Origin: Spirochaetota bacterium | Lineage (GTDB): Bacteria > Spirochaetota > Spirochaetia > Treponematales > Breznakiellaceae | Assembly: GCA_023406985.1 (NCBI GenBank) | Contig: JAEXTK010000149.1 | Span: 1-7,342, forward strand | Direction: 5' to 3' | Length of the DNA stretch: 7,342 bases | In this document: positions 7,078-7,342 of the stretch, piece by piece | Position numbering within the stretch: position 1 is the stretch's first letter | Layout: each line of letters starts with the position of its first letter | The notes under the pieces: model-generated | Seen by the model: only the letters and a program-made list of their open reading frames with translations | Databases searched by the model: none | Told to the model about the DNA's origin: nothing | Program-made: the position numbers and the translations under genes

Positions 7078-7105
7078 AGTATCGGCAAAATGACGGTGGC
7101 GTCAA
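7078..7105 (-). promoter_or_regulatory. Candidate sigma-70 promoter of the DUF5312-like gene
   Basis: On the minus strand TTGACG (7105-7100, five of six to TTGACA) and GATACT (7083-7078, four of six to TATAAT) are 16 nt apart. Transcription would begin near 7071, giving a leader of about 45 nt. The -35 and spacer overlap the first codons of the divergent plus-strand gene, so the two units share one control region. Confidence 0.45.
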
Positions 7106-7342
7106 TAGATATCATTAACGAGCGCACCGCCGCGGTCAGGGACATGGCCGTCGCCGCCGGTTTTTCCCGCGCGCGCTTCCTCGCCCCCTTCGATCCGCGC
7201 TCGGGAGGCGGGGCCGAACCGCCCGCGGGGTACTCCGCCGGTTCGCCGTCCCTCCTCGTCGTCGCCCTCCCCTACGGGAACGACGACCCGGACGCCCGGG
7301 GGCCGGACTCGCCGCGGCCGTCGGAGCGTGGAGGCGAGCCGC
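7090..7342 (+). CDS. Probable QueG-type epoxyqueuosine reductase, N-terminal fragment
   Basis: An open frame begins at ATG 7090 and runs without a stop for 84 codons to the right edge, so only the N-terminus is seen. An in-frame TAA at 7075 blocks any longer form. Residues 7-25 form a helix ending in AGF, and SLLVVALPYGN at 54-64 matches the beta-strand plus LPY pattern near the start of QueG proteins. QueG is the cobalamin and 4Fe-4S enzyme that reduces epoxyqueuosine to queuosine in tRNA anticodons. The cobalamin-binding part and the cluster cysteines would lie beyond the window, so the call is provisional. A different iron-sulfur protein with a QueG-like N-terminus is the main alternative. 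The ATG has only a weak GGGT 15 nt upstream; a start at Met19 (7144) is less likely because it would cut the N-terminal helix. The gene is divergent from the DUF5312-like gene, 64 nt away. Residues 66-84 are Pro/Asp/Arg-rich and of low complexity. Confidence 0.5.
   Translation, partial: MTVASIDIINERTAAVRDMAVAAGFSRARFLAPFDPRSGGGAEPPAGYSAGSPSLLVVALPYGNDDPDARGPDSPRPSERGGEP

Noticed and set aside
7026..7145. Longer N-terminus for the DUF5312-like protein, from the ATG at 7145
   Set aside because: The 40 extra residues overlap the divergent gene and the candidate promoter, and the Shine-Dalgarno fits the start at 7025.

Overview
The window is GC-rich DNA (only the short gaps between genes are AT-richer). 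It carries four complete genes on the minus strand and the 5' end of a fifth on the plus strand. Gene content points to an anaerobic or fermentative bacterium. A large single-chain pyruvate:ferredoxin oxidoreductase is paired with a small flavin reductase, and a long helical protein resembles a family of unknown function (DUF5312) that I associate with spirochaetes. A GC-rich member of the Spirochaetales is my best guess; this rests mainly on that one gene.

Read in the direction of minus-strand transcription (right to left), the order is: (1) a DUF5312-like gene starting at 7025, with a good Shine-Dalgarno and a plausible promoter lying inside the start of the divergent plus-strand gene; (2) 21 nt later, a six-hairpin glycosidase of the GH88/GH105 type (5465 to 4473), probably co-transcribed; (3) a strong GC hairpin (4432-4453) that abuts the -35 element of the next unit; (4) nifJ (4360 to 803), complete, with all twelve cluster cysteines, its own promoter, an inverted repeat at the probable transcription start, and an intrinsic terminator at 751-781; (5) a 222-residue ferredoxin-NAD(P)H reductase-like flavoprotein (682 to 14), in the short space beyond that terminator. 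On the plus strand, from 7090 to the right edge, an open frame resembles the N-terminus of a QueG-type epoxyqueuosine reductase.

How the genes may work together: NifJ oxidises pyruvate to acetyl-CoA and CO2 and passes electrons to ferredoxin or flavodoxin. The adjacent flavoprotein has the fold expected of an enzyme exchanging electrons between such a carrier and NAD(P)H, so the two may form a pyruvate-to-NAD(P)H module. The glycosidase and the DUF5312 gene have no evident functional link to it. No mobile element, CRISPR array, tRNA, rRNA or phage gene was seen. There is no gene-free stretch longer than about 120 bases. I see no clear undescribed multi-gene system; the least explained items are the DUF5312-like gene with its glycosidase partner and the compact control region before nifJ.
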